From Algoriphagus boritolerans DSM 17298 = JCM 18970 (GTDB taxonomy: Bacteria; Bacteroidota; Bacteroidia; Cytophagales; Cyclobacteriaceae), in assembly GCF_900108085.1 (NCBI RefSeq), contig NZ_FNVR01000009.1, positions 62,001 through 126,000 on the forward strand: DNA of 64,000 bases, in the 5' to 3' direction. The position numbers were made by a program, and so were the translations under genes. Of this stretch, positions 51,135 to 60,332 are shown in pieces (within the stretch, counting starts at the first letter, position 1; every line of letters starts with the position of its first letter). The notes under the pieces are model-generated. The model ran no database searches and was not told the origin of the DNA. It worked only from the letters and a program-made list of their open reading frames with translations.

Positions 51135-53852
51135 TTACTTGTACAATCCATTGAAAAGCATTTTGAAGGTCCCATGAGACTGGCCTCGAAAGGTAATCTC
51201 AGGACCAAATGCATACAACTTTCCTTTTCCAATCTGAGCTTCAAAGGCAGTCACACCATTTTTGAGGTATTGCTGACCCCAAGCCCATCCACTTTTTAAT
51301 GGCTCTTCGGTTCCAAACCAAGCCAAAGGCTTTACACCCTGTAAAGCCGCATCGGGAGAAAGCTTAAAGACTGGACTATTATTAAAAAGCACATTTGCTT
51401 TCTCACCCATGCCATAATTAGCAGGAGAGGAATTGTCCACGTACATTTCTAACACACTTCCGGGAATATAATATTTATCTCCCGTCAATAACTTTTCTTT
51501 ACCATCAGCAATCTCTACTAAGGCATTTGAAACAGGAAGATCTAGGTGATAAGCAAGCGATGTGGCTGCTCCGACAGTAATTACTTGGCCCCCATTTTCT
51601 AAAAAGGATTTCAGTTGAGGGACGGATTTGTCCATAGACAGTCTGCCAATCATGTGATGAAATTCAGCAGGAATCTCCTCTTTTTTTGGCTGGCTACCGC
51701 TGCCATATCCACCGGATGCGCCCGGTATTCCTGGGCCAATAAATAAAATCACATCGTATTTTTCATTCAGATCCCCTCCATCTATCTCTTGAGGGAATAT
51801 TTGCTGGTAGTCAAAATGATACTGCTCCATCATCCATCTCACCCAGCCGGATGGCATCGAACCTCCATAGTAATCGTAAAGAGCAATTCGAGAAGGCTTA
51901 ACTTCCTTAGATCCAGCTGGTATACCTTTTCTTACCACGGCTTTGATACCGTAGCTTTTTGTGATCGTCTCCAATTCTTTTTTACCAGAGGCGGGAACAT
52001 AAAAAGATCCCGAAGGAAGTCTATTGCTAAGCTCATTAGTTCGATAGACTTTTACTTTCGCTTTAAGCAAATCATTAACTGCCATATAGGAATCATTTAC
52101 CCGAGCATCGAGTAGATATCCTGAAGCATTTGGTAGAGTCGTTGGTTCTGGTGAAAGCAACTGTCCATAAGCGACTCTTTCAAATGGTCCGTCAAACCCT
52201 TCCATAATTCGATCCACGGCAACGCCCATCTGCAACGCGAGCGTCCAGCCAGCTGCGTCATACGGCCGAATTGGAGGACCTCCTGGATAAAGGAAGTCAT
52301 TTGGATGATCCTGGGGTTCAAACATATCCAAAACGTGTGGTCTGAAAGCCTGGGCAGTCTTGACGACATAAGATCCCTTTGGATAATTTTTTCCTGCTAC
52401 AGAAAAATCTGCTGTTGCCTTGTGAACCGAAATACCGGATTTGATCAAGGCATTCAAAAACTTAATCGCGGTCGAGAAGTCCGGCTGATCCGCAGAAAGA
52501 ATATAGCCACGTGGGTCTCTTTTCGTGGGGTCTTTATAGACAGAATCATAAAACTGAATAGGCAAACCTGATCGATTGCCAAAATATGCTTCTTCAGCGT
52601 CATCGTCAGCCTTTTTCCTCTGCGAGGCATCAAATGTATCCTGAATCGCCTGCGAGTTTTTTGGATATCGGGTCCAGGTATCGGTATTTCCCCGATCAAT
52701 GGATTTTTTACCCATCAAATAAAAGTTATACAAAAGCTCATCTCCATGTCTTACGGCGTGATTCAGAATTGCATAATTGAGTGAGACAGAATAATCGATT
52801 GATCTTCGAAATGGCCAAGGACCAGGAGTCACAGGATAGGGCGTACCATTATTGGGAATTAATCGATCCGGAACCAATGGAATCGAATAGGGAGAAGGGC
52901 TACCAACGATTTCGGTCAAAATCCCGATCATGTTGTGATAATATGGGGTTGTTCTCAAGCCACCGTTCCACCAAGTGGAGAATACTGAACCATCCAGACG
53001 GGTATAACCTGGCTTATCCTCCACATGCAGCCGGTTAATCATAGCAGCACCCACAGCATCCAGACTTGTAATAATCAATGGATCAAATACATGATTAAAA
53101 GGATCACGGTACGGAGGCCCAGCCACGACGGTTCCCGCAGGACCGGACTGATGATGATTGTAAATGATCTGTGGAAGCCATTCCACATATTGTTGCAGCG
53201 AAATATTGGTCGACTCAGACATATTGTTCATGTAAAAGTCACGGTTGTTATCATGACCTACATATTTCTGATAAAGCACAGGGATGTTTTGTGCTCTTTT
53301 TGTCTTGTCTTCATTTCTCATGTACCAATCCGACATGATTTCCATTCCATCAGGATTGGCATGTACCAAAAGAATGATGACCTCATCCAAAATTTTCAGA
53401 GTTTCTTCATCATTTCTCGATGCCAATTGATAAAGTGTTTCGATCAGTTGTTGAGCACCCACTACCTCATTCGCGTGCAAGCCTCCATCGATCCAAACTA
53501 CCGGTTTACCTTCCTTAGAAAGGGCACGAGCCTCAGCTTCGGTGATTTCCGCACGACCCAGTTTCTGGGATATTTCCTTGTATCGATCGATTTGGTTAAA
53601 ATTTTGGGGAGCGGTGATAATCATCATAGGCTGGGATCTGCCAAATTCAGTTTTCCCGATTTCGACGAGTTTCACGCGGTCACTGGCCTCATCCACTTTT
53701 TTGAAATAAGCTTCAGCTTGACTGAAATTCGCCAGCATGTATTCATCTCCGATATCAAATCCGAAATGGGATTGGGGAGAGGGAACAGTTTGGGCTTTCG
53801 CCAAGAAGGGAAAGGTCCCAATGAATAGGAATAGAAATAAAATTTGTTTCAT
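51135..53852 (-). CDS. M14-family zinc carboxypeptidase, secreted, with C-terminal amidotransferase-like domain
   Basis: 905 residues with a signal peptide (MKQILFLFLFIGTFPFLAKA). Residues about 30-380 form the M14 domain: zinc ligands His126 and Glu129 in DGGLHANEV, substrate-binding NNRDFYMNN, a late zinc His in IIYNHHQSGP and the catalytic Glu in GILTEIVGSP. A central beta-rich part follows. Near the C-terminus (about 680-800) a DJ-1/class I amidotransferase-like domain is seen: IALYDYYGGSMPSGWVRWMM, DVILFIGPG. This architecture is common in Bacteroidota secreted M14 peptidases, which degrade peptides outside the cytoplasm. It stands alone, between two intergenic regions. Confidence 0.93.
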   Translation of the reverse strand: MKQILFLFLFIGTFPFLAKAQTVPSPQSHFGFDIGDEYMLANFSQAEAYFKKVDEASDRVKLVEIGKTEFGRSQPMMIITAPQNFNQIDRYKEISQKLGRAEITEAEARALSKEGKPVVWIDGGLHANEVVGAQQLIETLYQLASRNDEETLKILDEVIILLVHANPDGMEIMSDWYMRNEDKTKRAQNIPVLYQKYVGHDNNRDFYMNNMSESTNISLQQYVEWLPQIIYNHHQSGPAGTVVAGPPYRDPFNHVFDPLIITSLDAVGAAMINRLHVEDKPGYTRLDGSVFSTWWNGGLRTTPYYHNMIGILTEIVGSPSPYSIPLVPDRLIPNNGTPYPVTPGPWPFRRSIDYSVSLNYAILNHAVRHGDELLYNFYLMGKKSIDRGNTDTWTRYPKNSQAIQDTFDASQRKKADDDAEEAYFGNRSGLPIQFYDSVYKDPTKRDPRGYILSADQPDFSTAIKFLNALIKSGISVHKATADFSVAGKNYPKGSYVVKTAQAFRPHVLDMFEPQDHPNDFLYPGGPPIRPYDAAGWTLALQMGVAVDRIMEGFDGPFERVAYGQLLSPEPTTLPNASGYLLDARVNDSYMAVNDLLKAKVKVYRTNELSNRLPSGSFYVPASGKKELETITKSYGIKAVVRKGIPAGSKEVKPSRIALYDYYGGSMPSGWVRWMMEQYHFDYQQIFPQEIDGGDLNEKYDVILFIGPGIPGASGGYGSGSQPKKEEIPAEFHHMIGRLSMDKSVPQLKSFLENGGQVITVGAATSLAYHLDLPVSNALVEIADGKEKLLTGDKYYIPGSVLEMYVDNSSPANYGMGEKANVLFNNSPVFKLSPDAALQGVKPLAWFGTEEPLKSGWAWGQQYLKNGVTAFEAQIGKGKLYAFGPEITFRGQSHGTFKMLFNGLYK

Positions 53853-54063
53853 AAAGTCGGGGTTAAAACGAGCTTTTGGTAAAAATAATCTTTAACCCAA
53901 GTATTCAGACCATAATTGAATCCTTAAGGAAAAAAATTACAGGATCGGTCAAGTTTTGGAGATTAGTTGATCTGTGTTTTTAAAATAAAAGAAGTCTCGT
54001 GGGATTTTTTTCATTATTGCTTTGATCCAAAGGTTTGATTTTAGCCTGTCCGTCAAAAATCCT

Positions 54064-54071
54064 TACTTTTG
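54064..54071 (+). promoter_or_regulatory. Probable -7 box of the prs promoter
   Basis: TACTTTTG matches TAnnTTTG exactly, 40 bases before the prs start. The -33 region has only the weak TTTTAG at the expected distance. Confidence 0.5.
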
Positions 54072-54111
54072 TCATTAATTCCTTTCTTTTAGCTCCAAAA
54101 AAAAATCCACC

Positions 54112-55038
54112 ATGTCCGAGGTCAAAATCTTTGCAGGTACTAACAGTCTTCGATTGGCAGAAAAAATTGCCAAGAATTATGGAAAAAAATTAGGCGATCT
54201 GACGATGTCTAAATTCAGTGACGGAGAAATGTCGCCGAGTTTCGATGAATCAATCAGAGGTTGCACGGTATTCATCATTCAGAGTACCAACCCTCCAAGT
54301 GATAATATTTTGGAGCTCTGCCTGATGATCGATGCCGCCAAGCGTGCCAGTGCTTACAAGGTTTGCGCAGTTATTCCCTACTTTGGTTATGCCCGCCAAG
54401 ACCGTAAAGACCGACCCAGAGTTTCGATTGCTGCAAAATTGATTGCGAATATGCTGACCTCTGCCGGAGCGGATCGAATCATGGCCTGCGATCTGCATGC
54501 CGGTCAAATTCAGGGTTTTTTCGATATTCCCTTGGATCATTTGAGTGGATCTGCTATTTTTGCACCCTATTTGAGCACGCTCAAGCTTCCGAACATGATT
54601 TTCGCAGCTCCTGACGTGGGAGGCGTAGCAAGGGCGAGATCTTTTGCGAAGCACTTTGAAGTAGAAATGGTCGTCTGTGATAAGCACAGAAAAAGAGCCA
54701 ACGAGATTGCTTCCATGCAAGTAATCGGTGATGTAGAAGGAAAAGATGTCATACTTGTTGATGATTTGGTCGACACCGCGGGAACACTGTGTAAGGCTGC
54801 TCAAATTATCATGGAAAAAGGTGCCACATCTGTCAGAGCCATTGTCACACATGGCGTTCTTTCAGGCAAAGCCTATGAAAACATCGAAAATTCTGTTTTG
54901 GAAGAACTGGTCATCACTGATACCATCACACTCAAACAGCAATCCTCAAAAATCCGGGTATTGTCGGTAGCGGAATTATTCGCGAAAGCCATTCACGCTG
55001 TCATAGGGAACACTTCGATCAGTTCTCTTTTTATTTAA
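54112..55038 (+). CDS. prs: Ribose-phosphate pyrophosphokinase (PRPP synthetase)
   Basis: A 308-residue class I PRPP synthetase, the source of PRPP used by the his and trp pathways in this window. Start MSEVKIFAGTNSLRLAEKIA. The ATP/ribose-5-phosphate region has KFSDGEMSPSFDESIRG and FGYARQDRKDRPRV. CDLHAGQIQGFFDIPLDHL and the PRPP loop VDDLVDTAGTLC are intact. rplY follows 25 bases downstream on the same strand, a common arrangement. Confidence 0.98.
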   Translation: MSEVKIFAGTNSLRLAEKIAKNYGKKLGDLTMSKFSDGEMSPSFDESIRGCTVFIIQSTNPPSDNILELCLMIDAAKRASAYKVCAVIPYFGYARQDRKDRPRVSIAAKLIANMLTSAGADRIMACDLHAGQIQGFFDIPLDHLSGSAIFAPYLSTLKLPNMIFAAPDVGGVARARSFAKHFEVEMVVCDKHRKRANEIASMQVIGDVEGKDVILVDDLVDTAGTLCKAAQIIMEKGATSVRAIVTHGVLSGKAYENIENSVLEELVITDTITLKQQSSKIRVLSVAELFAKAIHAVIGNTSISSLFI

Positions 55039-55063
55039 AAACCAATTTAAAAAACAAATACTT

Positions 55064-55636
55064 ATGAAAACACTAGAGATTATAGGGTTTAAAAGAGCAA
55101 ATCTCGACAGTGCCGCTTTGAATGAAATCAGAGAAGCCGGTAATGTACCCTGCGTAGTTTACGGACCTGGCATCCCTGAGCAAATTCATTTTTACTCTCC
55201 TGCTATCTTATTCCGCGATTTGATTTACACTCCTGAAGTTCACTTGGTTGAGCTGAATATCGAAGGAACGATTGTAAAGGCAGTATTGAAGGAAGCACAA
55301 TTTCATCCGGTCAGTGAAGTATTACTTCATGCTGACTTCATGGCTTATACAGAGGACAAAGCAATCAAATTTGAGATCCCGGTAAAAGTGACCGGTAGCT
55401 CTCCCGGTATCGCCAAAGGTGGTAAGCTGGAATTCAAGACCAGAAAACTAAAAGTAAAGGGTACCGCTTCAACTTTCCCTGATTTTATCACAGTGGATAT
55501 TTCAGATCTAGACTTGGGTAAATCTTTCAAAGTAAATGAGCTGAAGCCTCAAGGTTTTGAAATTCTTACTTCTCCTAATGTATCCATCGTGACTGTGGGA
55601 ATCCCAAGAGCACTCAGAGGCAAAAAAGGAGAGTAA
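55064..55636 (+). CDS. rplY: 50S ribosomal protein L25 (Ctc type)
   Basis: A 190-residue 5S rRNA-binding ribosomal protein. The N-terminal L25 domain (about 1-95) contains LNEIREAGNVPCVVYGPG and KEAQFHPVSEVLLHADFM. The C-terminal beta domain (about 100-185) is typical of the longer Ctc/TL5 form: PVKVTGSSPGIAKGGKLE and SDLDLGKSFKVNELK. It is co-directional with prs and pth; a terminator and a palindromic repeat lie between it and pth. Confidence 0.96.
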   Translation: MKTLEIIGFKRANLDSAALNEIREAGNVPCVVYGPGIPEQIHFYSPAILFRDLIYTPEVHLVELNIEGTIVKAVLKEAQFHPVSEVLLHADFMAYTEDKAIKFEIPVKVTGSSPGIAKGGKLEFKTRKLKVKGTASTFPDFITVDISDLDLGKSFKVNELKPQGFEILTSPNVSIVTVGIPRALRGKKGE

Positions 55637-55658
55637 TCCAGCTAGCTCCAATTATCAA

Positions 55659-55688
55659 ATCCTGCTCCAAACCGAGCAGGATTTTTTT
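55659..55688 (+). terminator. Intrinsic terminator of prs-rplY
   Basis: Perfect 9-bp stem ATCCTGCTC (55659-55667) / GAGCAGGAT (55674-55682) followed by seven T residues (part of the arm and tail). Confidence 0.92.
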
Positions 55689-55703
55689 ATTTTCGAAAAT
55701 TTC

Positions 55704-55738
55704 TAGACCTGTCAGGTATTGAAAACCTGACAGGTCTA
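55704..55738. repeat. Perfect 14-bp palindromic repeat ACCTGACAGGTCTA upstream of pth
   Basis: TAGACCTGTCAGGT (55704-55717) is the exact inverse of ACCTGACAGGTCTA (55725-55738), with a 7-base loop. Each arm also contains the internal palindrome ACCTGTCAGGT. It has no T run in either direction and follows a separate terminator, so it looks like a dispersed REP-type element. Confidence 0.88.
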
Positions 55739-55763
55739 TATCCGCTTAAAATTCAAGTTTAAA

Positions 55764-56324
55764 ATGAAATATCTAATCGTTGGATTGGGAAATATCGGCC
55801 CGGAATACGAACTCACCCGGCATAACATTGGCTTTTTGACCCTTGACAGACTTGCCGAAAAAGCAGGTGTGACTTGGAAAAGTGACCGACTGGCTTTTAA
55901 AAGTGAAATCAAACATAAAGGAAGAACGCTACACCTCATCAAGCCTACCACTTACATGAACCTGAGTGGAAAGGCTGTCAATTATTGGATAAAGGAGCTT
56001 GGGATTTCCAAAGAAAATATTCTTATCCTTGTCGATGACGTAGCTATTCCTTTTGGCAAACTTCGGATGAGAGTCAAAGGAAGTGCTGCCGGTCATAATG
56101 GGCTTAAAAATATCGAGGAGCTTACCGGTGGGCAGGATTATCCCAGACTTCGAATGGGAATTGGCAATGATTTTCCAAAAGGCAGACAGGTGGATTATGT
56201 CTTGGGAAGATTTACTCAAAGAGAATTTGACGAACTTCCGATGATGATGGACAAAGCAATTGAGATGATTTTGAGCTTTTGTACCATCGGTATCGCACAG
56301 ACTATGACACAGTTTAACGATTGA
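55764..56324 (+). CDS. pth: Peptidyl-tRNA hydrolase
   Basis: A 186-residue enzyme that frees tRNA from stalled peptidyl-tRNAs. It has [20 protein letters not shown] followed by NIGF, with the catalytic His in [39 protein letters not shown] and [10 protein letters not shown] are family blocks, followed by [20 protein letters not shown]. The length is normal. The rplY-pth neighbourhood is widely conserved. Confidence 0.97.
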   Translation: MKYLIVGLGNIGPEYELTRHNIGFLTLDRLAEKAGVTWKSDRLAFKSEIKHKGRTLHLIKPTTYMNLSGKAVNYWIKELGISKENILILVDDVAIPFGKLRMRVKGSAAGHNGLKNIEELTGGQDYPRLRMGIGNDFPKGRQVDYVLGRFTQREFDELPMMMDKAIEMILSFCTIGIAQTMTQFND

Positions 56325-56384
56325 TTATTGAACAGATTTGGATTTGATCCAAGCAACCCATTTCTTTGCATCACTTCAGGAGAC

Positions 56385-56491
56385 TGATTTATAAAGAAGA
56401 GGCGAGAGAATAGGCTCAATGACCCTCTGGCAACCATCACAAACTCGGGTGAAAGGTGCCAAATCCTACCCTCAGCGGGAACTATAAATTG
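56385..56491 (+). promoter_or_regulatory. SAM-I riboswitch (S-box leader)
   Basis: P1 is ATTTATA (56387-56393) / TATAAAT (56483-56489). Inside are the conserved core words AAGAGGCGAGAGAAT, CAATGACCCTCTGGCAACC and GGTGCCAAATCCTACCC in the order of the SAM-I aptamer. It precedes an O-succinylhomoserine sulfhydrylase gene by about 100 bases, which fits repression by S-adenosylmethionine. No T-rich terminator follows P1; GGCA...TGCC just after it may be part of another expression platform. A possible promoter is TTTG (56337-56340) with TTTCTTTG (56361-56368). Confidence 0.88.
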
Positions 56492-56587
56492 GCAACATCA
56501 ACTGCCTTACTTACTGGTTCGAATACTGTCTTTGGGAAAAATCTTTTTCAGTCCTGAACGTCAAAACTGTATTCAAACCACTGCTGT

Positions 56588-57754
56588 ATGAGCCATTTCG
56601 AGACTGACGCTATCCGAATCCAAAACCGATCCAACGAGCGGGAGCACTCCTCCCCGATTTACCTGACTTCCAGTTTTACTTTTGAATCGGCCGAGGAAGC
56701 ACGAGCGATGTTTGCGGATGAAATCCCCGGTAATATTTATTCCCGATATGCCAATCCCAATTCTTCTGAGTTGATTGCCAAAGTTTGTGCGGCAGAGGGA
56801 ACTGAAGATGGCATCGCAACAGCCTCCGGAATGGCCGCCATGTTTGGAAGTATTGCAGCTTTACTTCAGCAGGGTGATCATATTTTAGCTTCCAGATCTT
56901 TGTTTGGTTCCACCCATCAATTGTTGACCCGCGTTTTTCCAAAATGGGGAATCACTTCGACCTATGGAGATATTTCAGATTACCTCAACTGGGAAAAACT
57001 CGTCCAGCCCAACACCAAAATGCTCTTCCTCGAGACACCATCCAATCCCGGACTGGAAATCATCGACTTGGAATGGGCAGGAAAGTTTGCAGCAGCACAC
57101 AATTTGATACTTGTAGTGGACAATTGCTTTGCCACACCATACTTGCAGCAACCTGCCAAATGGGGTACACACATCGTCACCCATAGTGCAACCAAATACA
57201 TCGATGGACAAGGGCGAGTCTTGGGGGGCCTTATTTTGGGTAAGCAGGAATTGATGAAAGAGGTACAGTTTTTTACTCGACATACGGGCCCTTCGATTTC
57301 CCCTTTCAACGCTTGGGTCTTAACCAAAAGCCTGGAAACATTGGCAGTCCGGATGGATCGACACTGCGAAAATGCTTTAAAAATAGCTCAATACTTCGAG
57401 GGAAATCCAGAATTGGATGGCGTAAAATATCCTTTTCTGCCCTCCCACCCACAGCATCATTTGGCAAAAAAACAAATGAAAGCAGGGGGAGGAATCATTA
57501 CGCTCACGCTTAAAGGTGGATTAGCTCGTGCCCAGCGCTTTATCGATCAACTTGAGATGATCTCGATCACGCCAAATCTGGGGGATAGTCGCAGCATTGT
57601 CACGCATCCCGCGTCTACGACCCACAGTAAACTTTCAACGGAAGAAAGAGCTCGTGTGGGTATCAGTGATGGATTAATTAGACTTTCGGTAGGCCTGGAA
57701 CATCATGAAGATATTCTGAGAGATGTGGAACGAGCCATAGAAAAGTCGAAGTGA
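56588..57754 (+). CDS. metZ: O-succinylhomoserine sulfhydrylase / Cys-Met metabolism PLP enzyme
   Basis: A 388-residue PLP enzyme of the cystathionine gamma-synthase family. SSPIYLTSSFTFESAEEA and YSRYANPNSSELIAKVCAAE form the active-site arm. LVVDNCFATPYLQQP and THSATKYIDGQGRVLGG contain the PLP-binding Lys, and RLSVGLEHHEDI closes the protein. MetZ, MetB and methionine gamma-lyase are hard to separate by eye; the SAM riboswitch in front supports methionine synthesis. Assignment to the sulfhydrylase rather than MetB is moderate. Confidence 0.88.
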   Translation: MSHFETDAIRIQNRSNEREHSSPIYLTSSFTFESAEEARAMFADEIPGNIYSRYANPNSSELIAKVCAAEGTEDGIATASGMAAMFGSIAALLQQGDHILASRSLFGSTHQLLTRVFPKWGITSTYGDISDYLNWEKLVQPNTKMLFLETPSNPGLEIIDLEWAGKFAAAHNLILVVDNCFATPYLQQPAKWGTHIVTHSATKYIDGQGRVLGGLILGKQELMKEVQFFTRHTGPSISPFNAWVLTKSLETLAVRMDRHCENALKIAQYFEGNPELDGVKYPFLPSHPQHHLAKKQMKAGGGIITLTLKGGLARAQRFIDQLEMISITPNLGDSRSIVTHPASTTHSKLSTEERARVGISDGLIRLSVGLEHHEDILRDVERAIEKSK

Positions 57755-57819
57755 ATAGACAGTAAAAAAATATAAATCTTTCAAAGAGGACTATCTTCAA
57801 AAGCCATTTCCAAATTCAA

Positions 57820-57991
57820 ATATTAATGATTGTGTATATCCGCTTTGTTACCAGTAGCCAAATTAAGTAAGGTTTGAAGTTCGATAAACCGTGCTGTGAA
57901 CTGTGGACTGTCGTCTGTGGACGATTATCCGCCCCCATCCAAGCTCATTTTGATCTACTGGCAGGATTGCGGATAATCATATTAATGATTG
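57820..57991. repeat. MITE-like segment between 13-bp direct repeats
   Basis: ATATTAATGATTG occurs at 57820-57832 and 57979-57991. The enclosed 146 bases begin TGTATATCCGC and end GCGGATAATC, near-inverse ends. Inside, GATTATCCGC (57923-57932) is the exact inverse of GCGGATAATC (57969-57978), and GTGAACTGTGGACTGTCG with GTCTGTGGAC gives a short word repeat. No coding content. Confidence 0.5.
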
Positions 57992-58003
57992 ACAAATTTG
58001 AAA

Positions 58004-58110
58004 CATTAAGTAAGTTAAGGTCATTAAGAATAAAGTTTCATCCTCGCCGATAAAAATAAAGCCAAAAATGGCATTATAACCAAGTTCTTAATTTTCTTAA
58101 TTTCTTAATG
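58004..58110. repeat. Imperfect inverted repeat of TTAAG words
   Basis: Bases 58004-58030 (CATTAAGTAAGTTAAGG...CATTAAGAA) are approximately the inverse of 58085-58110 (TTCTTAATTTTCTTAATTTC...TTAATG). They flank 54 bases that contain the small hairpin GCCA (58061-58064) / TGGC (58069-58072). With the preceding repeat this fills most of the 460-base gap 57755-58214, where no gene is seen. Confidence 0.55.
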
Positions 58111-58214
58111 TTTTATTAGATCATTGGTTCAGCAATAGTTTTGATACAAACAACTCTTTTCAAACCTACAAAACCTTAGTGACGATTTGGTCAGACGAAT
58201 TTAAGTACCGGGAT

Positions 58215-58673
58215 TTACCAAGTCGTATGTTTGAGTTTGGGAAATGCTCGAATCACGTCACTTAAGCTTAATTGCCCGACCAAATGTCCGTCTTTTAAGA
58301 CGGGAAACCTTCGGATTTTATGTTCCAAAAATTTCTGTGCTGCATCAAAAAGTGACATTCCCGGATCCAGTGAAATAACATTGGTACTCATGTATTCTTT
58401 TACTTTAGCCGGAAATCTGACCGTATTACTGTACTTACCCTTAATAATCTCTCCAAGGCAATCTACTTCTGAAATTATACCCACCAACGCTCCAGACTCA
58501 TCCAACACCGGTGCTCCGGAGATTTTTCGTTTGGCAAGGACTTCCAGAACCTGATCAATCGTATCCTCTTCCAGAAAAGTGACCAAATTGGTACTCATGT
58601 GGTCTTTGACCAGAATCTGCTGAATCGGGGCTTTGGGTTCAACCTCTCTGACCCCCTGAAAACTTTTTACCAT
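58215..58673 (-). CDS. Tandem CBS domain protein
   Basis: A 152-residue cytosolic protein made of two CBS domains: VKDHMSTNLVTFLEEDTIDQ with ISGAPVLDESGALVGIISEV (about 22-75), and VKEYMSTNVISLDPGMSLFD with RRFPVLKDGHLVGQLSLSDV (about 90-147). Such pairs bind adenine nucleotides and act as energy or ligand sensors for partner proteins. No fused effector domain is present and no obvious partner is adjacent. The N-terminal 20 residues are not part of the domains. Confidence 0.92.
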   Translation of the reverse strand: MVKSFQGVREVEPKAPIQQILVKDHMSTNLVTFLEEDTIDQVLEVLAKRKISGAPVLDESGALVGIISEVDCLGEIIKGKYSNTVRFPAKVKEYMSTNVISLDPGMSLFDAAQKFLEHKIRRFPVLKDGHLVGQLSLSDVIRAFPKLKHTTW

Positions 58674-58786
58674 AGCTTAATTATTTCGGGAAGATAATAA
58701 GCTACTGATTTTTTAGAGAAAAAGAAATTAAAAAGTGAACATAAAATTATTTTCAAACTTTTATTTTGAATATATCAGATATACAA

Positions 58787-60325
58787 TCATTTATTACTCT
58801 GGTTTCTCAAAACAACAAATGGCCTCCAATCTGAAGTTGGCTGTTTGTACAGCTCATCAAAGGCAAAAGTCCCAACTACAATATCGTGATCTCCATCACC
58901 ATCCAAATCGCCTTTGGTGAGGGTCAACCAATTAAAATCCGGAGCATTGGCCAAGATAAACGGCTCAAAATCCGATTGCTTTTTCTGTCTGAAATAAATT
59001 AAATCCTGGCGGGGAAATTCTTTTCGGCTCGGAAAAAATGCAATGACAAACAAGTCCGGCATCCCATCCGCATCAAAATCCCCCACTTCCAATCCACTGG
59101 CACCATGAAGGGGATAAAACCAGCTTTCGGTGAACTTCCCTTTACCCTCATTTTCAAAAATCCGAACTCCATGGTAATACTTCAAAATCTGGGATTGATC
59201 CGCGTTGTCTCCGTTCACAAGAATCAAATCCGGTTTGCCATCTCCTGTCATATCCTCATAACGAAAATCACTCGACCCAAACGCAGGTTGGAATGCCAAT
59301 AACACCCGCTCTCGAAATTTCCCGTTTCCTTCATTTTCAAAAAGAATAATGGACTCTTTGGCCTGAGTCATCAAAGCCAAAATATCCAAGTCACCATCTT
59401 CATCGAAATCCACCCCAATCGTCCGCCTTGCTCCGGGATCACTTTTCAGAATCACTTCTTCAAAACCCGTTGAACCGGAGAGGTAAAGGCTCAATTTGCC
59501 AAGATGATTTCCAAAGTGGGCGATTACCTGATCTTCAGTACCATCTGCGTTAAAATCCGCGAATTCGACATGTACTGGGCGCATGAGCTTTTCCCGGAGA
59601 GGATTTGAAGCCCAGGTCTTATTGAGCGGAGTGTAAGTCTGTAAAACCCCTATGGAATCGTTGGCAGGATCCATCAAACCCATAGACAGAAGTTCAAAAT
59701 TCCCGTTGGACCTCCATTTTATTTCCACAGGCGCTACAGGTGTAGCAATGGAGTCCAATTGCTTAAAACCCTGCTTTGAATCAAGGACAAAAAGCGAACG
59801 AAAGCGATGTCCAAGCCATAAATTCCCGGTTTCAGGATGCACACGAACCATCGTGGTAAGACTTGGCCTGATAAATGAAAAGTCTGGGATTTCGAGTTCA
59901 AACCCCGGCATTCCACTTTTGGGAGCCACCTTTTCAGCTTGAGGAAGTGGTGACTCCGGTGCATTATCCAAATAATAGTCCAGGATTTTTGCCCAATTTT
60001 CTCGGGTAATGTATTGTGTTTTGGAATAAATCCCAGCCGGCACTCCCTCGTCCTCCGGAAGTGCAGTACCAAAATCCTCCTCCAAATACAGCCCCATGCG
60101 CTTTCGCATATCCGGCAGCACTTTGGTCTCCCAAGTGATTTTATCCATGACATCCGGCTCAGGTTTGACATGGCAAGCGGCACAATAGCCATTTGCCAAT
60201 TGCTCCCCTGTCAAATCCAAGTCAGACTGAGCCAGTTGTTGCAAACTCGGCGGTGGCTGCTTTCGCTCTGAAATCGGCCCACAACTCCCACACAACAACC
60301 CAACAATCCAGAGATACTTTCGCAT
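58787..60325 (-). CDS. FG-GAP/VCBS repeat lipoprotein with c-type haem motif
   Basis: 512 residues. The N-terminus MRKYLWIVGLLCGSCGP is a lipoprotein-type signal with Cys12 or Cys15. A single haem attachment motif CAACH (48-52) lies in ANGYCAACHVKPEPDVMDK, followed by a helical cytochrome-like stretch (about 55-120). From about residue 150 on, FG-GAP/VCBS repeats with Ca2+-binding loops appear: ADFNADGTEDQV, VDFDEDGDLDIL, DMTGDGKPDLI, DFDADGMPDLFV, GDLDGDGDHDIVVG. It is exported, perhaps a surface propeller carrying a cytochrome domain. cutC begins eight bases upstream, so the genes are probably cotranscribed. Confidence 0.88.
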   Translation of the reverse strand: MRKYLWIVGLLCGSCGPISERKQPPPSLQQLAQSDLDLTGEQLANGYCAACHVKPEPDVMDKITWETKVLPDMRKRMGLYLEEDFGTALPEDEGVPAGIYSKTQYITRENWAKILDYYLDNAPESPLPQAEKVAPKSGMPGFELEIPDFSFIRPSLTTMVRVHPETGNLWLGHRFRSLFVLDSKQGFKQLDSIATPVAPVEIKWRSNGNFELLSMGLMDPANDSIGVLQTYTPLNKTWASNPLREKLMRPVHVEFADFNADGTEDQVIAHFGNHLGKLSLYLSGSTGFEEVILKSDPGARRTIGVDFDEDGDLDILALMTQAKESIILFENEGNGKFRERVLLAFQPAFGSSDFRYEDMTGDGKPDLILVNGDNADQSQILKYYHGVRIFENEGKGKFTESWFYPLHGASGLEVGDFDADGMPDLFVIAFFPSRKEFPRQDLIYFRQKKQSDFEPFILANAPDFNWLTLTKGDLDGDGDHDIVVGTFAFDELYKQPTSDWRPFVVLRNQSNK

Positions 60326-60332
60326 TTTTTAA

